Origin: Prosthecobacter sp.
GTDB lineage: Bacteria; Verrucomicrobiota; Verrucomicrobiia; Verrucomicrobiales; Verrucomicrobiaceae
DNA: 64,000 nt
Assembly (NCBI GenBank): GCA_019186985.1
Contig: JABARQ010000003.1
Coordinates: 62,001-126,000, forward strand
Direction of reading: 5' to 3'
Shown here in pieces: positions 1 through 15,000 of this stretch (position 1 is the first letter of the stretch; each line of letters starts with the position of its first letter). Under the pieces are notes generated by a model, which was given only the letters and a program-made list of their open reading frames with translations, was not told the DNA's origin and did no database searches. The position numbers were made by a program, and so were the translations under genes.

Positions 1-3000
1 GTTTACACCGCCCAGTCGCTCACGGCCTCCGGCGGCACGGCTCCCTACACCTGGTCGGTCTTCTCCGGCAGCCTGCCCACGGGCATGACGCTGAGCAGCG
101 CGGGAAGCCTGAGCGGCACGCCCGGCGCCAGCCCCGGCAGCTACAGCTTCACCGTGCAGGCGCGTGATGTGAACAACTGCACGACCACCCGTGCCTACAC
201 GCTCACCGTCAGCTGCCCGGTCATCACGCTTTCCAGCACCACCTTCGCCGACGCCACCCAGTTCGCCGCCTACACTCCGGTGACGGTGGGCGCCAGCGGC
301 GGCAGCGCCCCCTACACCTTTGCCGTCAGCGCCGGCGCCCTGCCCACGGGCATGAGCCTGAGCAGCGCCGGCATGGTGAGCGGAACACCGACGGCGGTGC
401 CCGGCGCCTACGCATTCACCCTCCGCGCCACTGACAGCAACAATTGTTCGGCCACCCGGGCCTTCTCGGTTGTCGTGGGCTGCCCGGTCATCAGCATCAC
501 GCCGGCGGCGCCGGCCGCGGCCACCCAGTATGCGGCCTATTCGCAGGCGCTCGCCGCCTCCGGTGGCAATGGTGGTTATGTCTGGAGCGTCAGCGCCGGC
601 TCGCTGCCCGCAGGCCTGGGCCTGGGCACCGGCGGGGTCATCAGCGGCACGCCGACGGCTGCGCCCGGCAGCTACGGCTTCACCGCCCGCGTCATTGACG
701 CCGAGGGCTGCGCCGCCACGCGGAGCTACTCGCTTGCGGTGAACTGCCCGGCCATCAGCATCTCACCCGCCACCCTGCCGGCCGCCACGGCGACAACGGC
801 CTACAGCCAGGCCCTGGGCGCCGCGGGAGGCACCGCAGCCTACACCTGGAGCCTGCAGAGCGGCACGCTGCCGGCGGGCATCACGCTGTCCTCCGCTGGC
901 AGCCTGGCGGGAAGCACCAGCCAGGTTGGCGGCTTCAACTTCACGGTGCTCGTGACGGACGCCAATGGATGCACGGCCACCCGCAGCTACACCCTGAGCG
1001 TCAGCTGCCCGAGCCTCGTCATCAGTCCATCGTCCCTGCCGGATGCCGTGACGGCAACGGCTTACAGCCAGACCCTCAGCGCCACGGGCGGCGTGGGAGC
1101 CATCACCTGGTCGCTGGTCGGCGGCAGCCTGCCCACGGGGGTTTCCCTCAGCCCCGCAGGTGTCATCAGCGGCACGCCTTCGGGAGCGCCGGGCGGTTAC
1201 AGCTTCACGGTCCGGGCCAGGGACACCAACAACTGCGAGGTGACCCGCTCGTACCTTCTCAACCTGCTCTGCCCGGTGGTGTCGGTGACCACAAGCAGCC
1301 TGGGCAACGGCACCACCGGGGCGGCCTACAGCACCACGCTGGCGGTGAGCGGCGGCACGACTCCGCACAGCTGGAGCATCGCCAGCGGAGCCCTGCCGGG
1401 CGGCCTTTCCCTGAGTTCTGCAGGTGTCATCAGCGGCGTGCCGACGGCGGCGGGCACCTTTAACTTCACCGTTCAGGTCAAGGACGCCTACAACTGCTCC
1501 GCCACGCGTGCGCTGAGCCTGACAACCGTCTGCCCCACCCTGACCCTGGCTCCGGCGAGCCTTGCGTCCGGCTATCGTGGAGTGGCCTACAGCCAGACCC
1601 TGGCCGCGGGCGGCGGCACGGCCCCTTACACCTATGCGGTCACCAGCGGTGTGCTGCCGGCGGGACTGAGCCTGAGCACGGCCGGAGTGATCAGCGGCGT
1701 GCCGACGGCCACGGGAACCGCCACCGTCACCCTGCGCGCCACGGATGCCAACGGCTGCCAGGTGTCGGCTGACCGCAGCATCACCATCAACGGCCTCGGT
1801 GTCGGTGACCTGGTGTGGAATGACCTGGATCAGGACGGTGTTTTTGATGCGGGTGAAACCGGCGTCTCCGGCGTCGTGCTCCAGCTTTACCGCACCACCA
1901 ACACGGTTGTTGGCGACGGCGACGACGCCCTTCAGGGCACGGCCACCACGGACAGCGGCGGCCTCTATGGCTTCAGCGGGCTCGTCCCCGGCAACTACTT
2001 TGTCCGCATCGCCACGCCTCCGGCCTCGCATCCTTACTCCTCGGGCGTGATCGTCACGACGGACAACGGCGTGCAGGGCGACAACAACGGCAGCCAGCCG
2101 GCAGGGAAGGGGACGACCATCACCAGCCCCGTGATCGCCCTGGCCGTCGGGCGTGAACCCGGTGACATCGTGGGCGGCGGAGACACGGACAGCAGCATCG
2201 ACTTCGCCCTGCGTGCGGTTCCCGCCCCCGGGACGCCGCTCCTGGAATACGACATGAACACTGCCAGCAGCGGCCTGCCGGCCCCCCCGAGCTACCAGAA
2301 CCCCTGCATTGTCAATGCCGCGAAGATCCAGCTTGAGGAGGATCTCAACGGCCTCACCGACGTCAGCGAACCCGCCTACTCCGGCCCGATCAAGGGGGGC
2401 TCTCTCAGCCGCCGGGTGCGTGAATGGGATGATGTCTTTGATGTCAGCTACAATGCGGCGCGCACCAGCCTGACCCAGCTTCGTGACAGCCTGTGGGTCC
2501 GGTTTGACATGGACCCGACCTCCACGGGCAACATCGGCAACCTGCTGATGGACGTGCGCCGTGTGAACAGCACCTCGCCGGTCTCGGGCAAGGCCTACCT
2601 CACCTGGAAAGAGGGGGCCGGCTACCACACCGCCGTCACCAGCACCTTCACCTTCTCCGCCGAAACGGCCTGGTATTCGCAGAACCTGAACTGGGCCAGC
2701 TTCATCGGCGGAGCCACGGCGCTTCCGACGGGCGGCCAGCTGGCCGGCAAGTCATTCCTCCTGGAGATCTACCTCTGGGGCGGCGACAGCACGGGTTACA
2801 TCGACTTCGACAACATCGTCCTCGAAGGCAGCGCCACCTGTGATCCTCCCACCCTTTCCGTCGGCGACTTTGTCTGGAGCGACCTCAACTGCAACGGCAT
2901 CAAGAATCCGCGTGAGCCAGGCCTTCCCGGGCTGAAGGTCGACCTCTACCGCGCCGGGGCCGACGGCCTTGCCAACACCGCCGACGACACCTTCCACGCC

Positions 3001-6000
3001 ACCACCGAGACCGACGCCAACGGCTACTACCTCTTCAGCGGCCTGGCGGCGGGGCAGTATTTCGTCAAGATCCCGACGCCGAGCAGCGCCTGGCCCGTCG
3101 CATCGCCGGCGGTGAGCCTGGACAACGGCGTGGACAATGACAGCAACGGCCTGCAGCCCGGGGGCAGCGGCACGGCGGTCAGCAGCCCGGTGATCAACCT
3201 GGCGCTCAACAGCGAGCCGGGCGCCGCCGGCGGCGGCAACAAGGAGATGAGCGTCGACTTCGGCTTCTGCGCCGCCATGAGCATCGGCAACCTGGTCTGG
3301 AGCGATGACAACAACAACGGGCTTGTGGACGGAGGCGAAGGCGGCGTTCCGGGAGCCGTGCTGGAGCTGTATTCGACCGTGGACAGCAGCATCAACAGCG
3401 GGGATGACGTCCTGGTCGCCTCCTGCACCACGGATGCCACGGGGGCCTACAGTTTCAACGGCCTGCCCATCGGCAGGTATTACATCAAGCTGACTCCTCC
3501 GATCTCGCACCCGCGTCGCAGCAGCACCTTCAGCAGTTCGGACAACGGCGTGGACAACGACAGCAACGGCGCATCACAGGCCAGCCGCGGCGAGCCGGTC
3601 TACTCCATGGTCGTCACGCTCGCCTCCCTGACCGAGCCGGGCAGCCTGCTCGCACCCTTTGGCGGCAACAGCGAATACACCGTCGACTTCGGCCTGAGGC
3701 CCGTCTTCGTCAGCGTCGGCAACCTGGTCTTCAAGGACGGCAACAGCAACAACCGTTATGACAGCGGCGAGGGCGTCGGTGGCGTGCGTGTGGACCTGAT
3801 GAATGAAAGCGGCGTCTTTGTGCGCAGCACGACGACCAGCACCTCCTCCACCAACCGCGGCTCCTACATCTTCACCAGCGTCGTTCCCGGCCGGTATTAT
3901 GTCCGCATTCCGCCGAGCGAGTTTGCCTCCGGCATGGCCCTGGCGAACACCCTGTCGATCACGCCCTCCAGTCCGGTGAACGACGCCCTGGACGACAACC
4001 AGCCCGATGGCGACAGCGGCGTGGACAACGCCTCGCCGTCCACCAACGGCATCTCCAGCCCGCTGCTCACCCTGTATGAAGGCGAGCAGCCGACCAACAG
4101 CACGGGTGAGTCGGGCTTCCGTTACGGCCTTGATGACGGTGCGGATGACAACGGCAACATGACCGTGGACTTCGGCTTCCGATCCACCGGCCCGAGCGAG
4201 ACAGGCTGCTATCACCTGGCCTTTGGCGACACCAGCCGTGATGGCACGCTGCTGGAGAAGTCCGCGGAATGGACGCCCGCCCAGGCCTACGACTTCAACT
4301 ATGCCGCCAACATCGCCTACATCGACTCCTTTGACCTGACCTACGACGCGCCCACGAAGCGCCTGCTGCTGGACGCACGGTTCAACCAGATCGGCGCTGC
4401 CAAGGTGGACGCCCTGTGGATGCTGGTCAGCACCGGTGGCAATCCGGCGGATGGCAACCACGCCGTCATCTATGTCGATGGATTCAGCCGCGGCAGTCCG
4501 CAGCTCAGCATCTACAGGTACGACGCCGCGCTGGGTCATCAGAGCTGGCAGACGGCGGCGAACCTGATGCTCAGCACCGCGGCGGGCGGCCCGAACTCCG
4601 CCGACGTCCTGCAGAACAAGGTGACTGAAAGCGGCGCGGACGTGCGCTTCCAGTTCGTCATCGATGTCAACCGCGTGAACACCGCCTCCAACTGGACGGC
4701 CATGGGGGTCAATGCGGCAACCTGGGAGGGCCTGCTCATGGCCGGCACCAGCGGCATCGTCCTGCGCACGGTGGACCTCGACAGCGCTCCGGTCTATGAC
4801 GCAGCGGGCGCGCTGACCAGCTTCCCCTACACGCCGGGTGCCGCCACCCAGGGCACGTTTGAAACCGACGCCGCCGGTGTGTTCACCATCGCCACGGAAC
4901 CCTGCTCCTCCTCACCCTGGGTCAGCATCGGCAACCTGGTCTGGAGTGACACGAACAACAACGGGCTCAAGGATGGTTCCGAGCTTGGCGTCAGCGGCGC
5001 GACCCTCAGGCTCTTCGATCCGGGTGCGGATGGTGCGGTGGGCGGCAGCGGCGCCAGTGCGGATGTCCAGGTCGGCTCCTCCCTGGTCACCTCCGGCAGT
5101 GGTGCCTACAGCTTCACCAACCTGGTGCCCGGCAAGTATTACATCCGGGTCACGCCACCGGCCGCCTTTGCCGCCAGCGGAGGCGTGGCCGTGACGCTGG
5201 ACAGCCGCGTTGACAATGACAACAACGGCAGCCAGCCCGGCGGTCCGGGCTCGGACCTCTTCAGCCCGGTCATTGACCTGGCCGTGGGTGCTGAACCCGA
5301 CGCCGCAGCGGATGGGGACGGCAGCAGCGGAGACGCCACGGTGGACTTCGGCCTCTGGAGCGGCTTCACGGTCGGCGACCTTGTCTGGAACGACGTGAAC
5401 AACAACGGGCTCAAGGATTCCACGGAAACCGGCGTCAGCGGCGTGATCGTGGAACTGGTCAACCCCGGGGCTGATGGCGCCGTCGGCGGCACGGGCGGCA
5501 ACATCGACACCGTGCTCCAGAGCAGCACCACCAACAGCACCGGCGCCTACAGCTTCCGCGCCTACACGACCGGAGCTCACTACGTCCGCATCACTCCGAC
5601 GGCTTCGCTTTCCCTGGCCTCCTCCGTGGTGGTGACCTCCGACAACGGCGTGAACAACGACAGCAACGGCAGCCAGCCCGGCGGGGCCGGGACGGCGGTC
5701 AACTCCATGGTGTTCAACCTCGCCCCAGGCAGCGAGCCGGGCGGCACCGGCACTACCAACAGCGAGACCACGATCGACTTCGGCCTGCGCGGCTGCCCGA
5801 CCATCACCATCAGCCCGACATCGCTGCCCGTGGTCACCGTGGGCGCCGCCTACAGCCAGACGATCACGGCGGCGGGCGGCAACTCGCCCTATTTCTGGGA
5901 TGTGCCCAGCGGCTCGCTGCCCGCCGGATTGACGCTTTCCAGCACGGGCTTGCTCAGCGGAACCACCACGGCCGCCACGGGCAACTACAGCTTCACGGCA

Positions 6001-9000
6001 CGTGTCACGGACACCTCGGGCTGCCAGGTCTCCCGCACCTACACCCTGACGGTGGCATGCCCGGTCCTTGCGATCACTCCTGCCAGCCTTCCTGCCGGAA
6101 CTCAGGCGGCCGCCTACAGCCAGACGCTGACCGCCTCCGGCGGCACCACGCCCTATGTTTGGACGCTGGCCTCCGGCGGGCTGCCTTCAGGCATCACGCT
6201 GTCCGGCACGGGTGTCCTGAGCGGCACGCCGACGGTTCCCGGCACCTACAGCTTCACCGCCCGTGCCACCGACGCCCGCGCCTGCTCCGTGGACCGCGCC
6301 TATTCGCTGTCCATCGCCTGCCCGACGGTGACGGTCACTCCGGCAAGCCTGTCCGCAGCCACCATCGGCACGGCCTACACCTCCGTCACCTTCAGCGCCT
6401 CGGGAGCCACTGCTCCCTACACTTGGAGTTATGCCGGCACGCTGCCCGCAGGCATGAGCCTGACCGGTGGCGGCGTGCTGAGCGGCACCCCCGGCGGTGC
6501 GCCGGGCTCCTACGCCATCACGGTCACGGCGACCTCGGCCCATGGCTGCACCGGCAGCCGTGCGCTGACCTTGACCGTCAACTGCGGCACCTTGAGCATC
6601 ACGCCTGCGAGCCTGCCAGCCTCCACTCAAAACGTCGCCTACACCGCCCAGACGCTCAGCGCTTCAGGCGGAACCGGCCCGTATGTCTGGAGCATCGCCT
6701 CAGGTGCGCTGCCGACAGGTGTCAGCCTTTCCTCCGGCGGTGTGGTCTCGGGCACGCCGACGGCCGTTCCCGGCACTTATTCGGTGACGGTGCGGGCCAC
6801 GGATGCCTACAGCTGCGCCTCCACCCGGGCCTATTCCTTTGTGGTGAACTGCCCGCCGGTGGCCATCACGACCATCTCACTGGCCGATGCCGTCCAGTAT
6901 TCCGGCTACTCCGCCACGCTGGCCGCCAGCGATGGAGTGACGCCCTATGCCTGGAGCCTCACGAGCGGCACGCTTCCCACGGGCCTGAACCTTTCCTCCG
7001 GCGGTGTCTTGAGCGGCACCCCCACGCAGCTCGGCACCTTCGCCCTCACCTTCCGTGTGGCCGATGCCAATGGCTGCGCCGCGACCCGCACCCTTTCCCT
7101 GACGGTGGCCTGCCCGGTCATCTCGCTCACTCCCACCACGCTTCCTTCGGCGGCCAACAACGCGCCTTACAGCCAGCAGCTGGCCGCAGCGGGCGGCACT
7201 TCACCTTATGTCTTCACCCGCACCAGCGGCACCATCCCCACGGGCATGACGCTGTCCTCACAGGGCCTTCTTTTCGGATCACCCTCCTCCGGTCCTGGAA
7301 ACTACAACTTCACCGTCCAGGCTACGGACGCCTCCGGTTCCTGCTCGGGCAGCCTGAGCTACACGCTGACCGTGACCTGCCCGACCATCACGCTGAGCCC
7401 GTCAACGCTTTCCAATGGCACCGTTGGCTCGGCCTACTCCGTCGGCCTTTCGTCCTCGGCGGGCACCGCACCCTACACCTACAGCCTGACCACGGGGTCG
7501 CTGCCGACCGGGCTCAGCCTGTCGCCAAGCGGCCTGATCTCCGGAACACCGACCACGGCGACCACCGCCAGCTTCACCGTGCAGTCGACCGATGCCTTCA
7601 ACTGCTCCGGAACCCGTTCCTACACGCTCACGACCGTCTGCCCGGCCATCACGATCTCGCCCACCACGCTGGCCGAGGCCATTTACAACATGCCCTACTC
7701 CACCAGCTTCAGCGCCAGCGGCGGCACCGGACCGTACGCCTGGAGCGTCGTCGCGGGCACGCCGCCTTCCGGCATCACGCTGAGCAGCGCGGGCGTCCTG
7801 GCCGGCACCAGCACGGCCTTCGGCACGGCCACCTTCAGCGTTCGCGCCACGGATGCCTATGGCTGCTCGGCGACGGTGGCGGTCTCATTGACGGTCAAGG
7901 GCCTGTCCATCGGCGACCTGGTGTATGACGACGCCAACTACAACGGCATCCATGATGCCGGCGAGGCGGGCGTGAAGGACATCGTCGTGCAGCTCTGGGA
8001 TCCGGGCGCGGACAACGCGGTCGGCGGCACGGGGCCGAATGCGGATGTCCAGATCGGTGCTGACAGGACCACCGGCGCCCTGGGCCAGTTCTCCTTCACC
8101 AACCTGCTGCCCGGATTCTATTACGTCCGGGTGATTCCGCCTGCAGACCTGCCCGTGCCCGGCGGCAGCCCTGTGAACGCCGACAACGGCGTCGACAACG
8201 ACAACAACGCCGCCCTGCAGCCCGGCGGTCCTGGAACGGTGATCTATGGTCCGGTGGTCGAGCTTGCCGTCGCTGCGGAACCCGTCGCGGATGACGGTGA
8301 CAACGACACGGACCACACGATCGACTTCGGCCTTTACAGGGGCATGAGCATGGGCACCGCCGCGCAGCCCGGCTACGTCTGGCAGGACACGAACGACAAC
8401 GGCCTCCGCAACGCCGGCGAGCCTGGCATCGACGGTGTCAGGGTGGAGCTCTGGCAGGCGGGAACGGACACGCGCATCGGTGGAACGGACGACGTCCTGG
8501 TCTCCTTCACCACCACGGCCGACGGCGGCAAGTATGGCTTCACCCATCTGCCTCCAGGACGCTACTACCTGCGCCTGCCGGTGCCTCCTGCATCGCACCC
8601 GCTGTCCAGCTCGGGTTCGGTGCTCCTGGACAGCCAGGTGAAGGATGATGACAACGGTCATCAGGTGAACTCCGGCAGCATCTACAGCCCCGTGGTCCAG
8701 CTGGTCTCCGGCACCGAGGCCTCCGACGGAGGCTACAACGAAAACACCATCGACTTCGGCCTTCTTGCCGTCACGCCGAGCATCTACCTCTCCGCCACCC
8801 AGGATGACGGCATCCAGATCTACGCACCTTCAGGGAAGTACTCCGGCAACCTGCGTCATCCCTTTGGCGCCAGCCACAACCAGGGCGACGGCAATCCCTT
8901 CGACGTGCCCTACAACCTGGAGCTCGGCCCGGATGGAAACTGGTATGTGGCCCACTTCGGTGACGGCAACCTCTACCGCATCACCCCGGACGGAGTCCAG

Positions 9001-12000
9001 ACCTCCGGCATCCTTGACAAGTCCGCCGTCACCCTCAACGAGCTTCAGACCTTTGCCATCGGCCCTGACGGCAGCTTCTACGTCGTCGATCATCAGGCGG
9101 GACGCGTGGTGCGCTTCCAGGGGCCGCTCGGGGCCTCGCCCGGCCAGCCGATGGGGGCTGCCCCCTACACCTTCATCAGCCAGGCGGGCATCCAGGACAT
9201 CGGCTTCGGTCCGGATGGAAACCTCTACGCCGTCGTGCAGACCACCTCCACCCGGGATGTCCGCCGCTTCAATGCCAGCACCGGCGCGCTGATGAATGTC
9301 ATCGTCACCGACGCCCAGCTTGCGGCCGTTGTCTCCGGCGGCCAGCCCGCGCCCGTCATCTCGGGCATCGACATCATCGGCGCCACCCTTTACGGCATGA
9401 ACCGCTCCGACGGCGAGGTCTTCCGCATGGACATCACGACGCCTGAATCGCCCGGGGCGCCCCAGATCGTGGCGACCCTTGGCAGCGTCGGACAGGGCGA
9501 GGTGGACACGCGTGACATTGAGTTCAACCCGCATGACGGCCTCCTCTACATCACCGGCTACAACTGGACCCGCACGGTCATCGGCGGAACCTACAGCCAT
9601 GGCGCGCTTCTGAAGGTGGATCCCGCCGGGGCTCCGAACGGCACCGTGAGCCTCTTCGAGGCGCCCGTCCCGACCCCGCCCGGGCCTAACAATGAAATCT
9701 GGTCGGGTCCCCGTGACATTGCGCTCGGCAGGGCCGGTCCTGCCTTTGCGGACACCGTCTCCGTCGGCAGCATGGTCTGGAATGACGTCAACGGCAACGG
9801 CGTGCATGACGCCGGTGAAAACGGCATCCCAGGCGTGCGTGTCGAGCTCTGGCGTGACGCCGACGGCAATGCCGCGAACGGCGCCGAGGCGCTCGTCGGC
9901 TGGACCTTTACGAACGCGCGCGGCGCCTACTACTTCTCGGGCCAGGCCGCCGGCGTCTACCAGCTCAAGGTGCCGCTCTCGAACTTCGGCGACGGCCAGG
10001 CGCTCGCCGGCTCCGGCTTCAGCAGCGCCGTGACGGTTGACTCCGACAACCAGGTGGACGGCGATGACAACGGCATCCAGGCCGGTGGCGCCCGCACCGA
10101 GACCGTGAGCCCGCTGATCACGCTGGCCCCCGGCCTGGAGCCGTCGGGCAACGGAGCCGCCGGCGTTGAATCCGGCGCCGCCGGCGACCTTGATGACTTC
10201 TCGCACGGCGTGTTCGCCACGGATGACGGCGGTGACATGACCGTCGACTTCGGGTTCGTGGAGCCCGGCGTCATGGGCATCGGCAACCTCGTCTTCGAGG
10301 ACATGAACGGCAACCGCCGCTACGACAGCGGCGAAGGCATGGACGGTGTCGCCGTCGAGCTTTACTTCTGGGGCCAGGTGCCGGGCGTCAACCAGCCCGT
10401 CGCCACGACCACCACCGCCGGCGGCGGCAGGTACCTCTTCTCCGGCCTCTGGCAGGGCCAGTACTTTGTGCACCTGCCCGCCTCCCAGTTCCTGGCCACC
10501 GGCAACCTGCGCGGCCTCTTCAGCCTGGAAGGCGTGCAGGCGGGCGATGACAACGTCGGTGAGGATTCGGTGGACACCATGTCCCCCCACACCTCCGGCA
10601 TCAGCACCACCCGCATCATCCTGACCCGCGACAGCGCGCCAACCAATGATTCGACCGAAACAGGCCTGGATGCGACGGCCGACGACGGCGATGACGCCAA
10701 CATCGACCTCACCGTCGACATCGGCCTCTTCCGCCCGGTGTCGCTCGGCAACATGGTCTTCCTCGACAACAACTCCAACGGGCGCGCCGACGCCGGGGAG
10801 GGCGTGGACGGCATCACCCTCCAGCTCTTTGCATCGACCCAGGATCCGAAGACCGACCTGCCCCTGGCCTCCACCACCTCCGCCGGCGGCGGCCGCTACC
10901 TCTTCAACTTCCTGCGCCCGGGCAACTACCTGGTCCACATTCCCAAGGCCATGTTCGCCGTGGATGCGCCGCTCCACCGTCGCGTGAGCGTGGATGAAGG
11001 CCTGGCCGGTGACGATGACGCCGGCGAGGACGGCCGCAATGACAGCATCCCTGAGGCCGACGGCGTGACCTCCTATGTCATCACGCTCTTCCCCGGCGCA
11101 TGCCCCACCGACGAGTCCGGTGAAACCGGCACGGATCATCTCAGCGACAATGAAAACGACGCCGCCGTCGACCTGACCGTGGACTTCGGATTCCAGAGCC
11201 CCGTCGGCATCGGCAACCTGGTGTTTGGCGACATCAACGGCAACGGCTTCGCTGATGAGGGCGAGGGCGTGGACGGTGTGACGGTGCACCTTTACCGCGC
11301 CGGCCAGACGCCGGGCGTCAACGAGCCCCTGTTCACCCGTGTGACCTCGGACGGCGGCAGGTACTTCTTCAGCTTCCTCGCCGAAGGCTCCTACTTCGTC
11401 CACCTGCCGGCCAGCCAGTTCAGGCCGGGCGCCGCCCTGGCCGGCCTTGTCTCCATGACGGGCGCGCAGGCTGCGGATGCCGATGATGACTCCGGTGAGG
11501 ACGGCATCGACGATGAAAGCCCGTCCCTGAACGGCATCCGCAGCCGTGATGTGGACCTGGCCATCAATGCGGAGCCGACAACCTCGGAGACCGGCCTCTA
11601 TGGCACGGATGACGACGCCGATGACGACAATCACAACCTGACCATCGACTTCGGCTTCGTCGCCACCAACTCCAACGCCGTCGGCGTCGGCAACCTTGTC
11701 TTCCTCGACCTCAACGCCAACGGCCATTACGATGCGGGCGAAGGTGTCGATGGCGTCACCGTGCAGCTCTTCCTGGCCACCGACGACCCCCAGGCCGATC
11801 CTCCGCTGCGCTCGACAACCTCCGCGGATGAGGGCGTCTATTTCTTCTCCGGGCTCGATGCCGGCCAGTATCGCGTCCACATCCCCGCCTCCCAGTTTGC
11901 CGCAGGCGGCCCGCTCCACGGCTGGAACTCGATGCTGGGCCAGGGCCTGGATGACGGCGTCGATGACAACTCGGATGAAAACGGCAGTGACACGGACCCC

Positions 12001-15000
12001 GTGCTGAACGGTGTCTCCTCGGTTGAGATCACGCTCGCTTCAGATGCCGAGCCGGTGAACTCCACGGGCGAGTTCGGCCGTGACGCATTCATGGACGATG
12101 CGGATGACAACAATTCCGACCTCACCGTCGACTTCGGCTTCTACCGACCCGTGGCCGTCGGCAACCTGGTCTTCATCGACAGCAACTACAACGGCCGAGC
12201 CGACGCCGGAGAGGGTGTCTCCGGCATCGAGGTGATGCTTTTCCACGACGGTGACGAAGCCCTGCCTGACGGCGCACGCGCCGTCGCCACCACGGACTCC
12301 AGCGGCCGCTTCCTCTTCAGCGACCTCGCCCCTGGCGGCTACTTCCTGCACATCCCCTGGTACATGTTTGTGGACGGCGCGCCCCTCTACCACCACGCCA
12401 GCGTGGCGGACGTCCAGGCAGGCGACGATCATCTTGGCGAGGATGGCATCGACGACGGCAGGCCCGACATCTACGGCATCCGCACGGCCCTGTTCACCCT
12501 GACTCCGGGAAGCTGTCCTGTGGGCACGGCCGAAGGCGGCCTCGGCGGTGACAGTGATGACCTCAGCGACGCCGCCGTCGACCTCACCCGTGACTTCGGC
12601 TTCGTGCCGCGAGTCCAGATCGGCAACGTCGTGTTCCGTGACGCGAATGCCGACGGTGTCTTTGATCCGAATGTGGAAACCGGCTTTGATGGCATTCCTC
12701 TCCAGCTCTGGAGCAATTCGGCGGGAGCGACCTCGCCCCTCGCCACCACGACCACGGCCAACGGCGGACAGTATGCGTTCAGCATCGCTCCGGGCTCCTA
12801 TCACATCCGAATCCCTGCCTCGGCCTTCGCCGCCGGCGGTGCCGCGGCCAACTTCATCGCCGCGCCATCAACGCCGAACACCTCAGGCTTCCGCGTCGAT
12901 GATGACCTCGGCCAGGATGGTTATGTGGACGGCGGCAGCGTGACCGCCGGAGGCATCCGCACGGCGGCCTTCACGGTGCTTCCCGGCCTGGCTCCCGATG
13001 AGACGAACGGTGAAACAGGGTTCCTGTTCTTTGATGACGACAGCTTCGACCTCGACTCCGACCTGACCATCGACATCGGCCTGGCTCCCAAGCCGCTGCT
13101 GGCGGGCAACCTGGTCTTTGCCGATGTGAACGGCGACTCCCGCTTCACCGCCGGCACCGACCTGGGCGTGCCGGGAGTCCAGGTGAACCTCTATGCCCTC
13201 GGCTCCGTGCCTGGCGCTGACATGCCTGCGGCCTCGGCCTACACCGACTTCCAGGGCGTCTACAGCCTGCGTGCCCCTGCTCCCGGCAGCTACTTTGTTC
13301 ATGTGCCGGGCACTGAATTCATGGCTGGCAGGCCGCTGGCATCCGCCCTGCCTTCCGCAGGCTTTGGCAGCGACGACGGCAGCGACGACGCGGTCAATGA
13401 GGACACCCTTGCCGCTGCGGATCCCACAGGCACGGGCGTGTATTCCATCGTCTTCGACCTTGACTACGGCACCGAGCCTGCGGGCGCCCAGGAAGGCGGC
13501 TTCATGGGCGGCAGCGACGATTCCATGGATGCGGATGTCGACCTCACCATCGACCTCGGCTTCACCGGCGTCGGCTCGCAGGCGAACCTCGGCATCGGCA
13601 ACCTGGTCTTTGTCGATGCCGACGGCAACGGCCGCTACGATGCGGGGGAAGGGAAGCCCGGTGTGTGGATGCTGCTGTATCGCGATTCAGACCTGCCAGG
13701 CCAGGCCACGCCCTACCGCAGCACGCATACCGACGCCTCCGGACGTTATGTCTTCACCAACCTGCCGGCAGGAGATTACACAGTCCATGTCGCTGCGGAC
13801 AACTTCAAGCCCAACATGCCCAGCCCGGGCCAGCCTAACCAGACAGGTTCCGGCAACGCTCCTCTCTACGGCCTGGTTTCCGTCAGCGGCAGCCAGTCGG
13901 GCGTGGCGGATGACAACCTGGGCGAGGACGGCGTGGATGCCTCTGATCCGATGCTCGTCGGCATCAGCAGCGCCACCATCAGCCTGCAGGCTGGAGCGGC
14001 CCCCGCCGGAGCGGCGGAGGCGGGCTTCGACACGGCCTACGACAACGGCTTTGACTCCAGCTATGACCTGACCGTCGACTTCGGCTTTGTCGTGCCTTCC
14101 GGTGCTCCTCTGGCGCAGCGCGAGCGCAACCTGGCGGCGCCTTCTGCCGGCCAGGAGCCAACGCCGGCCACCTTCGCCACCTGGCAGGCGGCTCATGCGG
14201 GTGCCCCTGGTGCAGACAACGATTCGGACGGCGCGGCCAACCTGCTCGAATACGCGGTGGACAGCCTGCCTGAAAGCGGCGCCTCCCAGCCCTTGGTTAG
14301 CCTGGCGGCGGATCCGGCCACCGGCCGCATCGACGCCCTCTTCATCCGCCCCAGCGGCGGCCGTGCCGACGTCCGCTATGTGCTGGCGGCGAAGGCAGGC
14401 CTGCGTGACACGGCCTGGGCGACTCTCGCCATCGTGCCCTCGGTGACGCAGAACAATGATGGCACCGAAACGGTTCGTTATGCCGACGTGGCCTCGGACC
14501 CGGTCTTCGCGGGTTCCCAGACGGGCGTGGTGAGGCTTGAGGCAAGGCTGGACGCCAACCTGGATGGAACGGCCGAAGCCACCGCCTCCTCCGTGCCCCA
14601 GGCCTGGATGCGCCGCTTCATCACGGAACGCATGACCCTTTCGATGCCGCTGCTGAAGCCTGCGCTGTTCACCGGCACGGCGGCTTCCACCGCAGGTTCG
14701 AAGGTGACGCTGCCGGTGCCGGTGACGCTGCCGTCCGGAACCGGCTGCTACCTGGAGGTTCACAGCACGGGCGACCGCTTTGAGATCGACGCCGAGGCCT
14801 CCTCCGGGGCGGAGGTCAGCCTCGTGGGTGACAAGTCTCCGTCCGCCTCCCAGGTCTTCTCGATCCGCGCCCACTGGACGGTTGCCGAGCTCATGCAGGA
14901 TTCCTTCAGCCTGGATGACCGGGTGATGTTCCTTGATGAAAGCGGCGCCTCCTTCAAGACCTCGACGCTGACGGCGGATGGATGGACCGGAGACTTCACC

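Noticed and set aside
763-2628. Long open frame antisense to the giant surface protein (also 8830-11919 minus)
   Set aside because: Arises from the strong codon bias and repeats of the true plus-strand gene; the product is low-complexity His/Arg/Ala-rich and has no domain.
85-9000. CRISPR-like array suggested by regular repeats
   Set aside because: The repeats are ~89-codon protein domains in one open frame, diverged at DNA level, with no short identical repeats or spacers.
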